Source: Bacteroidota bacterium
Lineage (GTDB): Bacteria > Bacteroidota > Bacteroidia > Chitinophagales > Chitinophagaceae
NCBI GenBank assembly: GCA_026391115.1
Contig: JAPLER010000103.1
Coordinates: 1 to 17,471 of the forward strand
Direction of reading: 5' to 3'
DNA: 17,471 nt
In this document: in pieces, positions 6,374-15,188 of the stretch
Position numbering within the stretch: the first letter of the stretch is position 1
Layout: each line of letters opens with the position of its first letter
Notes under the pieces: model-generated
Told to the model about the DNA's origin: nothing
Seen by the model: the letters and a program-made list of their open reading frames with translations, nothing else
Databases searched by the model: none
Program-made: the position numbers and the translations under genes

Positions 6374-9091
6374 ATGCAAGCAACTATAAAACCTTTTCTT
6401 AGATTGAGTGGATTAGAACCTTTAATCGTTCGTCCAGAAACAAACTTTGTTAATGTTGGAGAAAGAACCAATGTTACAGGCTCAAAGAAATTTGCAAAAC
6501 TTATTTTAAATAATCAATACGAAGAAGCATTATCTGTTGCTCGCCAACAAGTAGAAAATGGGGCTCAGGTAATTGATGTAAATATGGATGATGCTTTGTT
6601 GGACGGCAAGCAAGCAATGACTACTTTTTTAAACCTCATTCAAAGCGAACCAGATATTGCTAAAATTCCTATAATGATTGATAGCAGTAAGTTTGAGATC
6701 ATTGAAGCAGGATTGAAATGTGTGCAAGGCAAGTGCATTGTGAATAGTATTTCAATGAAAGAAGGCGAAGATAAATTTCGTGAACAAGCAGAGATTTGTT
6801 TGGCTTTTGGTGCTGCAGTTATTGTAATGGCTTTTGATGAAAAAGGTCAAGCAGATACAATGCAACGCAAGGTAGAAATTAGTGAACGAGCTTATAAAAT
6901 ATTGGTGGATGAAGTGGGCTTTAATCCACAGGATATCATCTTCGATTTAAACATTTTTGCCATAGCAACAGGGCTTGAAGAACACAATAACTATGGCGTT
7001 GATTTTATAGAAGCCACTCGTATCATTAAACAAAAATATCCTTTAGTTAAAATTAGTGGTGGTGTTAGCAACCTTTCTTTTTCTTTTAGAGGTAATGAAC
7101 CTGTACGTGAAGCAATGCACTCTGTATTCTTGTATTATGCTATTAAAGCTGGTATGGATATGGGTATTGTAAATGCAGGGCAAATGATTGTTTATGATGA
7201 AATAGAACCAACACTAAAACAACTTTGTGAAGATGTAATTCTCAATAGAAATAATGATAATAATGAAGCCACAGAAAAGCTGATTGAATTTGCTACAACA
7301 GTTAAAGCCAAAGGAAAAGAAGAAAAAGTAGATGCTGCTTGGCGTAGTGAATCTGTTGAGAAAAGATTGGCTCACGCATTGGTAAATGGTATTACAGAAT
7401 TTATTGATGCTGATACAGAAGAAGCTCGTTTAAAATACCCTCGTCCATTAGATGTTATTGAAGGACCATTAATGGCAGGAATGGATATTGTGGGAGATTT
7501 ATTTGGTGCAGGAAAAATGTTTTTGCCACAGGTGGTAAAAAGTGCAAGAGTGATGAAAAAATCTGTTGCTATTCTTACACCTTATATCGAACAGGAAAAA
7601 GAAGATAGAAAACAAGCACACCTTGCAGCAGGTACTATTAATGAAGAAAGTGCAGGTGCAGCAACCATTTTATTAGCGACTGTAAAAGGCGATGTACACG
7701 ATATTGGTAAAAATATTGTGGGAGTTGTGTTGGGTTGCAATGGCTATAATATTGTTGATTTGGGAGTAATGGTTGCTACTGATAAAATATTAGAAGAAGC
7801 TGTAAAATGCAGTGCTGCTATTATTGGTTTAAGTGGATTAATTACACCAAGCCTTGATGAAATGGTGCACATTGCTAAAGAGATGAACCGTAGAGGAATG
7901 ACACAACCATTATTAATTGGTGGGGCAACAACAAGCCGTATGCACACTGCTGTAAAAATTGCACCTGAATATGGCAATGGTGTAGTGCATGTATTAGATG
8001 CAAGTAGAAGTGTAACGGTTGCAGGCAACCTTTTAAATCCAGATGCTAAAGAGAATTTCTTAATTGATGTAAAAGAAGAATACGCAAAACTCAAAGAGCA
8101 ATTTGATAATAAAAAATCTTCTAAAAATTATTTAAAATATGAAGATGCTGTAAAAAATAAAGTGAAAATTGATTGGGAAAGCTACACACCAATTGCACCA
8201 ACTTTTACTGGCACAAAAAATATAGAAGATATTAATGTAAAGGATTTAAGAGCATATATTGACTGGAAGCCTTTCTTTATAACCTGGGAAATGCACGGCA
8301 ATTTTCCTGCAATTTTAAGTGATGAAGTTGTGGGAGTAGAAGCAACCAAATTGTACAACGATGCCAATACTTTATTGGATAAAATGATAGCAGATAATTG
8401 GTTGACACCAAAAGGAGTTGTTGGTTTTTGGGAAGCTTCATCTAATGATGATACTATTTTTGTAAATAACAATTCATCAACTGTTCACTTAGAAAATTTA
8501 AGACAGCAAATACAAAAAGCACCGGGGCAACCAAACCTAAGTTTAACAGATTTCATTAAACCGAAAGACCAAAACCCAAATACCAAAGACTTCTTAGGTG
8601 CTTTTGCTGTAACCATTCACGGCATTGAGCCACATATTAAAGCTTTTGAAACTGCATTGGATGATTATAATAAAATTATGCTACAAGCCCTAGCAGATAG
8701 ACTAGCAGAGGCCTTTGCAGAATATTTGCACGAAAAAACAAGAAAAGAATATTGGGGTTATGTAAAAGAAGAAGCCTTAACCAACGAAGATTTAATTCAC
8801 GAAAAATATCAAGGTATTCGTCCTGCACCAGGTTATCCTGCTTGCCCAGACCATACAGACAAGTACAAATTGTTTGATTTATTAAATGCTACAGAAAACA
8901 CAGGCATTACTTTAACAGAAAGCTTGGCAATGTTTCCTGCAAGCAGTGTGTGTGGCTGGTATTTCAGTCATCCACAAAGCCAGTATTTTGGAATAGGTAA
9001 AATACAACAAGACCAATTTGAAGATTATACCAAACGCAAAGGAATGAGCAAAGATCAAATGGAAAGATGGTTGCGACCTGTGATGGAATAA
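6374..9091 (+). CDS. metH: Cobalamin-dependent methionine synthase lacking the homocysteine domain
   Basis: Carries the folate, cobalamin and reactivation modules of methionine synthase, which moves a methyl group from methyltetrahydrofolate through cobalamin to homocysteine. The 905 residues begin in the pterin-binding domain (NVGERTNVTGSKKFAKLI, 27-44; DVNMDDALLD, 68-77). The helical cap and B12-binding domain follow, with the cobalt-ligand motif DVHDIG (440-445, His442) and GLSGLITPS (485-493). The SAM-dependent activation domain spans about 590-905 with RPAPGYPACPDHTDKY (816-831). E. coli MetH is about 1,227 residues; the missing 300 or so are the zinc-dependent homocysteine-binding domain, usually encoded separately in Bacteroidota. 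ATG 6374 is chosen over an in-frame ATG at 6338 because 6338 lies inside the promoter. The acyltransferase gene overlaps its 3' end by 25 bases. Confidence 0.96.
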   Translation: MQATIKPFLRLSGLEPLIVRPETNFVNVGERTNVTGSKKFAKLILNNQYEEALSVARQQVENGAQVIDVNMDDALLDGKQAMTTFLNLIQSEPDIAKIPIMIDSSKFEIIEAGLKCVQGKCIVNSISMKEGEDKFREQAEICLAFGAAVIVMAFDEKGQADTMQRKVEISERAYKILVDEVGFNPQDIIFDLNIFAIATGLEEHNNYGVDFIEATRIIKQKYPLVKISGGVSNLSFSFRGNEPVREAMHSVFLYYAIKAGMDMGIVNAGQMIVYDEIEPTLKQLCEDVILNRNNDNNEATEKLIEFATTVKAKGKEEKVDAAWRSESVEKRLAHALVNGITEFIDADTEEARLKYPRPLDVIEGPLMAGMDIVGDLFGAGKMFLPQVVKSARVMKKSVAILTPYIEQEKEDRKQAHLAAGTINEESAGAATILLATVKGDVHDIGKNIVGVVLGCNGYNIVDLGVMVATDKILEEAVKCSAAIIGLSGLITPSLDEMVHIAKEMNRRGMTQPLLIGGATTSRMHTAVKIAPEYGNGVVHVLDASRSVTVAGNLLNPDAKENFLIDVKEEYAKLKEQFDNKKSSKNYLKYEDAVKNKVKIDWESYTPIAPTFTGTKNIEDINVKDLRAYIDWKPFFITWEMHGNFPAILSDEVVGVEATKLYNDANTLLDKMIADNWLTPKGVVGFWEASSNDDTIFVNNNSSTVHLENLRQQIQKAPGQPNLSLTDFIKPKDQNPNTKDFLGAFAVTIHGIEPHIKAFETALDDYNKIMLQALADRLAEAFAEYLHEKTRKEYWGYVKEEALTNEDLIHEKYQGIRPAPGYPACPDHTDKYKLFDLLNATENTGITLTESLAMFPASSVCGWYFSHPQSQYFGIGKIQQDQFEDYTKRKGMSKDQMERWLRPVME

Positions 9092-10008
9092 ATCTGTTTC
9101 AAAAATTAAATTCAAAAGTGATACTTTACTACATCATATTCCCGATTTTTTATTTACTCTCTTTACTACCATTAAGAGTGCTTTACTTATTAAGTGATTT
9201 TGCATACTTTTTAATTTATTATTGTTTTGGCTACAGAAAAGATGTTGTAATAAAAAATTTAAATATTGCTTTTCCCAATAAAACCGAAGCAGAGAAAATA
9301 AGAATTGCAAAAGATTTTTATCACTTGTTTGCTGATACTTTTATTGAAACCATCAAGCTAATTTCAATAAGCAAAAAAGAGTTTTTACGCAGGTGCGAAT
9401 TTGATCCAACACTTATTCAACAATTGTCTTCTAAGCAGCAAAGTATTCAATTACATAGCGGCCATTTTTTTAATTACGAGTTTATGAATTTGGCAATTAG
9501 TATGTATTGTAAAAATAATTTTCTTGGTGTGTATGCACCCATAAGCAATAAAGCATTTGATAAAATTATTAAAGATATGCGTAGTAAGTTTGGAACAATT
9601 TTAATTCCTAACAGTGAATTTAAAACAAATTTTGCAGCTTATTCGACTCAACCTTATACAATAGGATTAATTGCAGATCAAAATCCAAGTAACCCAACAA
9701 AAGCTATTTGGACAAACTTTTTAGGCAAAAAAACAGCATTTGTTCGTGGACCTGAAGTGGGTAGTAAAGGAAATAACACAGCAGTTTTAATGGTGTACAT
9801 TTATCCTAAAAAAAGAGGATATTATAAAATTGAAACATCACTACTTACTACAGAGCCAAAAGAAACTGCAAGTGGTTTTATTACTAAATCTTTGATTCAG
9901 TTTATCGAGCAAAAAATAAACGAACATCCATCAAATTATTTATGGAGTCATAAACGTTGGAAACACGAGTTTGACGAAGAAAAATACAGTAAGTTATTTA
10001 TTCATTAA
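9067..10008 (+). CDS. LpxL/HtrB-family lysophospholipid acyltransferase
   Basis: Membrane-associated acyltransferase of the lipid A late-acylation family. It should transfer an acyl chain to lipid A or another envelope lipid at the inner membrane. Visible in 313 residues are a hydrophobic N-terminal anchor (about 18-55), the catalytic HX4E motif in HSGHFFNYEF (His133, Glu138), the LIADQNPSN and FLGKKTAFVRGPE blocks (201-229) and the C-terminal LWSHKRWK (292-299). Length is normal. The ATG at 9067 lies inside metH, overlapping by 25 bases, which suggests co-transcription and translational coupling; GTG at 9118 is an alternative start that would remove the overlap. Bacteroidota members may act on lipids other than lipid A, so I do not assign lpxL or lpxM. 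Confidence 0.88.
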   Translation: MVATCDGINLFQKLNSKVILYYIIFPIFYLLSLLPLRVLYLLSDFAYFLIYYCFGYRKDVVIKNLNIAFPNKTEAEKIRIAKDFYHLFADTFIETIKLISISKKEFLRRCEFDPTLIQQLSSKQQSIQLHSGHFFNYEFMNLAISMYCKNNFLGVYAPISNKAFDKIIKDMRSKFGTILIPNSEFKTNFAAYSTQPYTIGLIADQNPSNPTKAIWTNFLGKKTAFVRGPEVGSKGNNTAVLMVYIYPKKRGYYKIETSLLTTEPKETASGFITKSLIQFIEQKINEHPSNYLWSHKRWKHEFDEEKYSKLFIH

Positions 10009-10037
10009 TATTTTCTATGTCACATTGCCAATTCATC

Positions 10038-10054
10038 GTTTCTTTTGTAGAAAC
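10038..10054 (+). promoter_or_regulatory. Promoter-like element inside a small inverted repeat
   Basis: GTTTC (10038-10042) and GAAAC (10050-10054) form a five-base inverted repeat around TTTTGTA, enclosing TTCTTTTG, which is like the -7 box. It lies 11 bases before the helicase ATG. It could be the promoter, possibly with an operator, but the match is loose. Confidence 0.25.
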
Positions 10055-10065
10055 AATTGTGCTAA

Positions 10066-13000
10066 ATGACATCCGACCAACAATTACAAAAATTTAACGA
10101 CGTATATACAAAACTTAATACTCAACAACAACAAGCTGTTAATACAATAACTGGTGCAGTAATGGTTATTGCTGGGCCAGGTACAGGTAAAACACAAATC
10201 TTGGGAGCAAGAATTGGAAAGATACTTTTAGAAACAGATACACTTCCTCAAAATATTCTTTGCTTAACATATACCGATGCTGGTACAATTGCAATGCGTA
10301 AGCGGTTGTTAAGTTTTATTGGTGCCGATGCTTACAAAGTACACATTCATACTTTTCATAGCTTTTGTAACGAAGTCATTCAAGATAATTTGCACTTGTT
10401 TGAAAAAACTTCTTTAAACCCAATTAGCGATTTAGAGAAAATAGAATTGTATAAAAAGCTAATTGATAATTTTAAAAAAGATAATCCACTAAAGCGATAC
10501 AGAGGCGATGTGTATTATGAAATAAGCAATCTTAGCAACTTGTTTAGTAATATGAAACGAGAAGGTTGGACAAAAAATTTTCTCACAACTTGTATTGAAA
10601 AATATATTGCTGATTTACCTTTTAGAGATGAATTTATTTACAAAAAAAAGTACAAAGAATTTAATGCAGGCGACCTTAAGCAAAGCAAGATTGATGAAGA
10701 AGTAGAGAAAATGACCAAGCTTAAAGCAGCAGTAAATGAGTTTGAAAACTTTCAAACTTTAATGAAGCAAAAAAGCTTGTACGATTTTGATGATATGATT
10801 AATTGGGTGATAAAAGCATTTGAAGAAAATCCAAGTTTGTTAGATACATATTCAAGTCAATACAATCATATTTTGGTAGATGAATATCAAGATACAAGTG
10901 GCACACAAAATAAAATCATCAACTTATTATACCAGCAAGATTATACAGAAAGTATTTTTGTTGTGGGCGATGATGATCAAAGTATTTACAGATTTCAGGG
11001 TGCTAATGTTGAAAATATGTTGGGCTTTGCCAACTCATTTGCACATCAATTACAAACAGTTGTTTTAACAAATAACTATCGTTCTGTTCAACCTATTTTA
11101 GATATTTCAAAAGCTATTATAGAAAAAAATAATCAGCGTTTAGTAAGTCAAATTCCTAACCTTTCTAAAGATATTGTAGCAGCAAATGATTCACTTATTG
11201 CATTAAATATTCAACCACAAATTCTAGAATGCACTAGCGAAAAAGATGAATTAATTTATTTAACTACAGAGATTGAAAGTCTTATTAATAAAGGTGTTCA
11301 ACCAAAAGATATTGCAGTTATTTATAAAGAAAATAAATATGGGGAAGCATTGGCTTTGTTTTTAAAGCAAAAGAATATAAGCTATTACAGTAAGCGTCAG
11401 TTAAATATTTTTAACGAACCAATTATTCAACAACTCATATTATTATTAAACTATTTAGCTGCCGAACACGATAGACCTTATGAAGGCGATGAAATGTTAT
11501 TCGAAATATTGCACTTCAACTTCTTCAATATAAAACCTATTGATATTGCCAAGCTAAGTGTTGAAGTTGCAGCAAGGCAATTTGGCGATAAAAAAACTTC
11601 TATTCGTGAATTGCTTTTTACAAAAGCAAATGCACCAGCCAAAGATTTATTTGATAGTAATGGCATAAGTAAAGAACTAAAAAATGCAAGTGTAATTATT
11701 GAACAATTGATACAAGATGTAAGCAATGAAACATTGCAAACTGTTTTGGGTAATATCATTACCAACACTGGTTTGTTGGCTACTATAATGACGAGTAGTA
11801 ACAAACATTTTCTATTAAAAATAATTACTGCTTTATTTGATTTTGTAAAGAATGAAACCAGCAAAAACACTACACTTTCATTACAACAATTAGTTACTAT
11901 TATTGATTTAATGCAAGATGAAAATTTGGCATTGCCATTAATTGATGTAAGTGGAAATGATAAAGGTGTAAACCTTTTAACAGCACACGGCAGCAAGGGT
12001 TTAGAATTTGAATATGTTTTTGTTGCAGCAACCAATGCACATAATTGGGAAAAGAAACGTAAGCCCAATAGTGGTTATAAATTGCCAGATACTGTATTTG
12101 AAAATAATATAAATGCCAATGCCGAAAATGATAGTGATGAAGAATTAAGACGTTTGTTTTATGTAGCATTAACAAGAGCTGCAAAGCACTTATACATTAC
12201 TTATGCTACAAGTAAAAATGATGGAAAGTTGGCAGAACCAAGTATGTTTATTGCAGAAATAAAAGATGCTTTTGCATTTCCAACAAACAATATAGAAATT
12301 ACTGTTGAACAACAAACCGATTTTGCTTTACTGCAATTTACCAACAATGCTAAACCACAACTTGATAAAATTGAAGAAGAGTTTGTAACACCGTTGGTAG
12401 AAAAATTTGTAATGAATGTTACTGCTTTAAATAATTATTTAAAATGCCCATTGCAGTTTTACTATAACAATATTGTTCGTGTACCAAGTGGCCGTAATGA
12501 AGCTACAGAATTTGGTAGTGCTGTGCATCACGCTCTTGACCAATTGTTTAAAAAAATGCAAGCAAGTGGTAATAATACTTTCCCTGCAAAAGAAATTTTT
12601 ATACAAGATTTTGAGTGGTATTTAAACAGACATAGAGAAAATTTTACCAAAGAACAATTTGCTAGAAGATTAGAATATGGCAATGAAATTCTATCAAACT
12701 ATTATGATTACTACGTTTCAACGTTTAACAAAATTGTAAGTGTGGAAAGAAGCATTAGAGGTGTAATTGTTGATGGTGTGCCATTAAAAGGTAAATTGGA
12801 TAAACTAGAATTTGATGGCAATAACATAAATGTTGTTGATTATAAAACTGGCAATTACGATAAAGCCAAGAAAGATAAAAAAACATTTGATACACCGAAT
12901 GAAAAAATGCCTTTAGGTGGCGACTATTGGCGACAAGCAGTTTTTTATAAAATATTATTGGATAACAACACCACAAACCCAAATTGGAATGCAGTTTCAG

Positions 13001-13230
13001 CAGAATTTGACTTTATTGAGCCAGATGAAAAAAAGGTGTATAGAAAAGAGAAATTAATAATTTCACCAGCAGATATAACAACAGTTAAAGAGCAAATAAA
13101 AACCACTTGGCAAAAAATACAAGCCAAAGAGTTTTATACTGGCTGTGGCAAAGAAGATTGTAAGTGGTGCAATTTTGTTAAAACAAATGAATTAGCTGTA
13201 GGGTTTGAAGAAGAGGAAGTTGAAGTATAA
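10066..13230 (+). CDS. UvrD/PcrA-type helicase fused to a PD-(D/E)XK nuclease with probable Fe-S cluster
   Basis: A 1,054-residue DNA repair-type enzyme expected to unwind and cut DNA ends. The superfamily 1A helicase motifs are complete: Q motif LNTQQQQAV (17-25), Walker A AGPGTGKTQ (36-44), Walker B VDEYQDTSG (271-279), GDDDQSIYRFQGA (301-313), NNYRS (336-340), LLTAHGSKGLEFEYVFVA (637-654) and LRRLFYVALTRA (694-705). The C-terminal nuclease has EFGSAVHHALD (815-825), GKLDKLEF with Asp912, VVDYKTGN with Asp925 and Lys927, and QAVFYKILL (957-965). C794 together with C1027, C1032 and C1035 match the four-cysteine iron-sulfur staple of AddB-type nucleases. It resembles single-chain AdnA/AdnB or AddA-like proteins; no partner subunit is adjacent, so I give no symbol. 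It is convergent with the gene ending at 13236. Confidence 0.93.
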   Translation: MTSDQQLQKFNDVYTKLNTQQQQAVNTITGAVMVIAGPGTGKTQILGARIGKILLETDTLPQNILCLTYTDAGTIAMRKRLLSFIGADAYKVHIHTFHSFCNEVIQDNLHLFEKTSLNPISDLEKIELYKKLIDNFKKDNPLKRYRGDVYYEISNLSNLFSNMKREGWTKNFLTTCIEKYIADLPFRDEFIYKKKYKEFNAGDLKQSKIDEEVEKMTKLKAAVNEFENFQTLMKQKSLYDFDDMINWVIKAFEENPSLLDTYSSQYNHILVDEYQDTSGTQNKIINLLYQQDYTESIFVVGDDDQSIYRFQGANVENMLGFANSFAHQLQTVVLTNNYRSVQPILDISKAIIEKNNQRLVSQIPNLSKDIVAANDSLIALNIQPQILECTSEKDELIYLTTEIESLINKGVQPKDIAVIYKENKYGEALALFLKQKNISYYSKRQLNIFNEPIIQQLILLLNYLAAEHDRPYEGDEMLFEILHFNFFNIKPIDIAKLSVEVAARQFGDKKTSIRELLFTKANAPAKDLFDSNGISKELKNASVIIEQLIQDVSNETLQTVLGNIITNTGLLATIMTSSNKHFLLKIITALFDFVKNETSKNTTLSLQQLVTIIDLMQDENLALPLIDVSGNDKGVNLLTAHGSKGLEFEYVFVAATNAHNWEKKRKPNSGYKLPDTVFENNINANAENDSDEELRRLFYVALTRAAKHLYITYATSKNDGKLAEPSMFIAEIKDAFAFPTNNIEITVEQQTDFALLQFTNNAKPQLDKIEEEFVTPLVEKFVMNVTALNNYLKCPLQFYYNNIVRVPSGRNEATEFGSAVHHALDQLFKKMQASGNNTFPAKEIFIQDFEWYLNRHRENFTKEQFARRLEYGNEILSNYYDYYVSTFNKIVSVERSIRGVIVDGVPLKGKLDKLEFDGNNINVVDYKTGNYDKAKKDKKTFDTPNEKMPLGGDYWRQAVFYKILLDNNTTNPNWNAVSAEFDFIEPDEKKVYRKEKLIISPADITTVKEQIKTTWQKIQAKEFYTGCGKEDCKWCNFVKTNELAVGFEEEEVEV

Positions 13231-13235
13231 CCTTT

Positions 13236-13844
13236 TTATTTATTTGTCTTTAACCAAAGCACTTTAACTTCTTTTCCAATTTTTGAATCACTATTTTTTT
13301 TGATAACGTGATACCAATTCATATCGGGTGTGTCAACAAAAAATATCTCATTAGCTTTATGTGTCTCTAATGCGGTTTCAATGGTATTAACCATAATGCC
13401 CTTTTCAATCCAACCCAACTCGCCAGTTTTATTTCCATCCATATTAAACATAGAGGCAAGTTTTTTAAAACTATAACCAAGATTATAAAGTGCTAAAATA
13501 TCATTTCTTGCAGAGTCAGCTTGTTGTTTGTTAAATGATTTGCCATCAAGAAAAATGTAACTGAAGTTGTTAAATACAACATCTTTGTTACTAATGATTT
13601 TATAAGTTGTATCATTTACAGTAAACAAATTGCCTGAATCTAATTTGTATAATTTAGTTTGAAAATCTAAAGTATCTTTAATAGAACTAATAGTTATTGC
13701 CCCTCCCTCTACTTTCTTGTTCTTGGATAAGAAAATTATTAAATCTGAATAGCCCTTTATATTCTCAAAGTAAGTTTCATTGTTTTGAGCAATACAGTAG
13801 TTTGTAACAATAGTAAGCAATATAATTGTAAAAATATATTTCAT
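13236..13844 (-). CDS. Exported parvulin-like (PpiC-type) protein, probably divergent
   Basis: A 202-residue protein with a clear signal peptide, MKYIFTIILLTIVTNYCIA, likely cut before QNN. The C-terminal part (about 94-184) follows the parvulin peptidyl-prolyl isomerase pattern: an Ala-rich helix with ALYNLGYSFKKLASMFN (118-134), GNKTGELGWIEKGIM (137-151), TIETALETHKANEIFFVDT (154-172) and WYHVIKKN (177-184, His179). The first strand, where catalytic parvulins have HIL, reads SYIFL, so the first active-site histidine appears absent. It may be a periplasmic chaperone rather than an isomerase. The N-terminal 90 residues match nothing I recognise. Only five bases separate its stop from the helicase stop, and no terminator hairpin is visible between them. 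It is about half the size of full SurA-like proteins. Confidence 0.68.
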   Translation of the reverse strand: MKYIFTIILLTIVTNYCIAQNNETYFENIKGYSDLIIFLSKNKKVEGGAITISSIKDTLDFQTKLYKLDSGNLFTVNDTTYKIISNKDVVFNNFSYIFLDGKSFNKQQADSARNDILALYNLGYSFKKLASMFNMDGNKTGELGWIEKGIMVNTIETALETHKANEIFFVDTPDMNWYHVIKKNSDSKIGKEVKVLWLKTNK

Positions 13845-14051
13845 ATATAATTCAGATATTTAACATTAAAAGGAATACGAAATTAATCAAGTTCTTAATA
13901 AATTGTATTTGCTTTTTTTATCACAGTATTTCATTAACTTTAGTTTTTTTAACAATTTTTATTAGTCTGAAATATACATTACTATAATTTTTAATTGAAA
14001 AATCTATAATGATATTCATAAGTTTTTCAAACACATAAATACCACTACACA

Positions 14052-14059
14052 TAACTTTG
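14052..14059 (+). promoter_or_regulatory. korB: Probable korB promoter -7 element TAACTTTG
   Basis: TAACTTTG matches TAnnTTTG exactly and ends 16 bases before the ATG at 14076, predicting a leader of only about ten bases. A TTTTT tract at 14023-14027 is a weak -33 candidate. The remaining DNA back to 13845 is AT-rich with no other feature that I can see. Confidence 0.5.
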
Positions 14060-14075
14060 CACCAGAATTTTTAAT

Positions 14076-15110
14076 ATGAGCACAGAAACATTAGTAGCAC
14101 CTACACTTACAGCCAAAGATTTTACAACAGACCAAGAAGTTCGTTGGTGTCCTGGTTGTGGCGATTATAGTATTTTGGCACAAGTTCAAAAAGTAATGCC
14201 TACTTTGGGTGTTCCAAAAGAAAATATTGTAATTGTTTCTGGTATTGGGTGTAGCAGTCGTTTTCCATATTATATGAACACCTATGGAATGCATAGTATT
14301 CATGGCAGGGCTACAGCTGTTGCAAGTGGTTTAAAAGCAGCTCGCCCAGATTTAAGTGTTTGGATTGTAAGTGGCGATGGAGATAGTTTAAGCATTGGTG
14401 GTAATCACACCATTCATTTATTACGTAGGAATTTTGATGTTAACTTACTCATATTCAATAACCAAATTTATGGTCTTACCAAAGGCCAATATTCACCAAC
14501 TAGTGAAGAGCATAAAGTTACCAAAAGCACACCTTATGGCAGTATAGATCATCCATTCAATCCATTAGCTTTGGCAATGGGTGCTGATGCTACTTTTATT
14601 GCACGCAGTATGGATAGAGATGTAAAACACCTGCAACAAATATTAATAGAAGCCAATAAACATAAGGGTTCAAGTTTTGTAGAAATTTATCAAAACTGTA
14701 ATATTTTTAATGATGGTGCTTTTGAAATTTTTACGGAAAAAGGAAGCAAGGCTGATGAAGCTCTGTTTTTAGAACAAGGCAAGCCATTGGTTTTTGGAGC
14801 TAATAAGAATAAAGGTATCAAGTTAGATGGCTTTAAACCAATTGTTGTGGAAATTGGAAATGATATTAGCGAAAGTGATTTATGGGTTCATAATGAAGCT
14901 GATTTTTACAAAGCACAGATATTGGTAAGAATGTTCGATGATCCAACATTAGCATATCATTTACCTCGTCCTTTTGGTGTATTTTATAAAACCCAAAGAG
15001 CTTGTTACGAAGATGTAATGAAACTACAAATTGAAGAAGTAATTGCTACTAAAGGTAAAGGCGATTTAGACAAATTGCTTCGTGGTAAAGAGGTTTGGGA
15101 AATTGTCTAA
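14076..15110 (+). CDS. korB: 2-oxoacid:ferredoxin oxidoreductase, beta (TPP-binding) subunit
   Basis: The beta subunit of a 2-oxoacid (probably 2-oxoglutarate) ferredoxin oxidoreductase, which decarboxylates a 2-oxoacid to its acyl-CoA and reduces ferredoxin in the cytoplasm. The 344 residues show RWCPGCGDYSILAQVQKVM near the N-terminus, GIGCSSRFPYYMNTYGMHS, and the thiamine diphosphate/Mg site VSGDGDSLSIGGNH with the downstream NNQIYGLTKGQYSPTS. This matches KorB-type chains of about 340 residues. The choice of 2-oxoglutarate over pyruvate rests on resemblance to KorB proteins and is not proven. The alpha subunit (korA), normally beside it, is not in this window: the upstream neighbour is an unrelated gene on the other strand. 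Confidence 0.93.
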   Translation: MSTETLVAPTLTAKDFTTDQEVRWCPGCGDYSILAQVQKVMPTLGVPKENIVIVSGIGCSSRFPYYMNTYGMHSIHGRATAVASGLKAARPDLSVWIVSGDGDSLSIGGNHTIHLLRRNFDVNLLIFNNQIYGLTKGQYSPTSEEHKVTKSTPYGSIDHPFNPLALAMGADATFIARSMDRDVKHLQQILIEANKHKGSSFVEIYQNCNIFNDGAFEIFTEKGSKADEALFLEQGKPLVFGANKNKGIKLDGFKPIVVEIGNDISESDLWVHNEADFYKAQILVRMFDDPTLAYHLPRPFGVFYKTQRACYEDVMKLQIEEVIATKGKGDLDKLLRGKEVWEIV

Positions 15111-15155
15111 TCTTTTTTTAGAATTTTTTAACAAAAGCTAGACACCGAAAGTGTG

Positions 15156-15163
15156 TACATTTA
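15156..15163 (+). promoter_or_regulatory. Possible promoter element TACATTTA
   Basis: TACATTTA differs from TAnnTTTG at the last base and resembles the TACATTTG boxes of metH and valS. It ends 25 bases before the ATG at 15189. No TTG box lies at the usual distance, so transcription from korB is an alternative. Confidence 0.3.
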
Positions 15164-15188
15164 CGCATTGCTAATAAGGCATTGCTTT

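Noticed and set aside
11478..12184. A 196-residue minus-strand frame and a 94-residue one inside the helicase gene
   Set aside because: They are antisense to helicase motifs that are well conserved; no promoter or domain supports them.
15143..15156. Small inverted repeat ACAC-CGAAA-GTGT after korB as a terminator
   Set aside because: The stem has only four base pairs and is not followed by a T-run.
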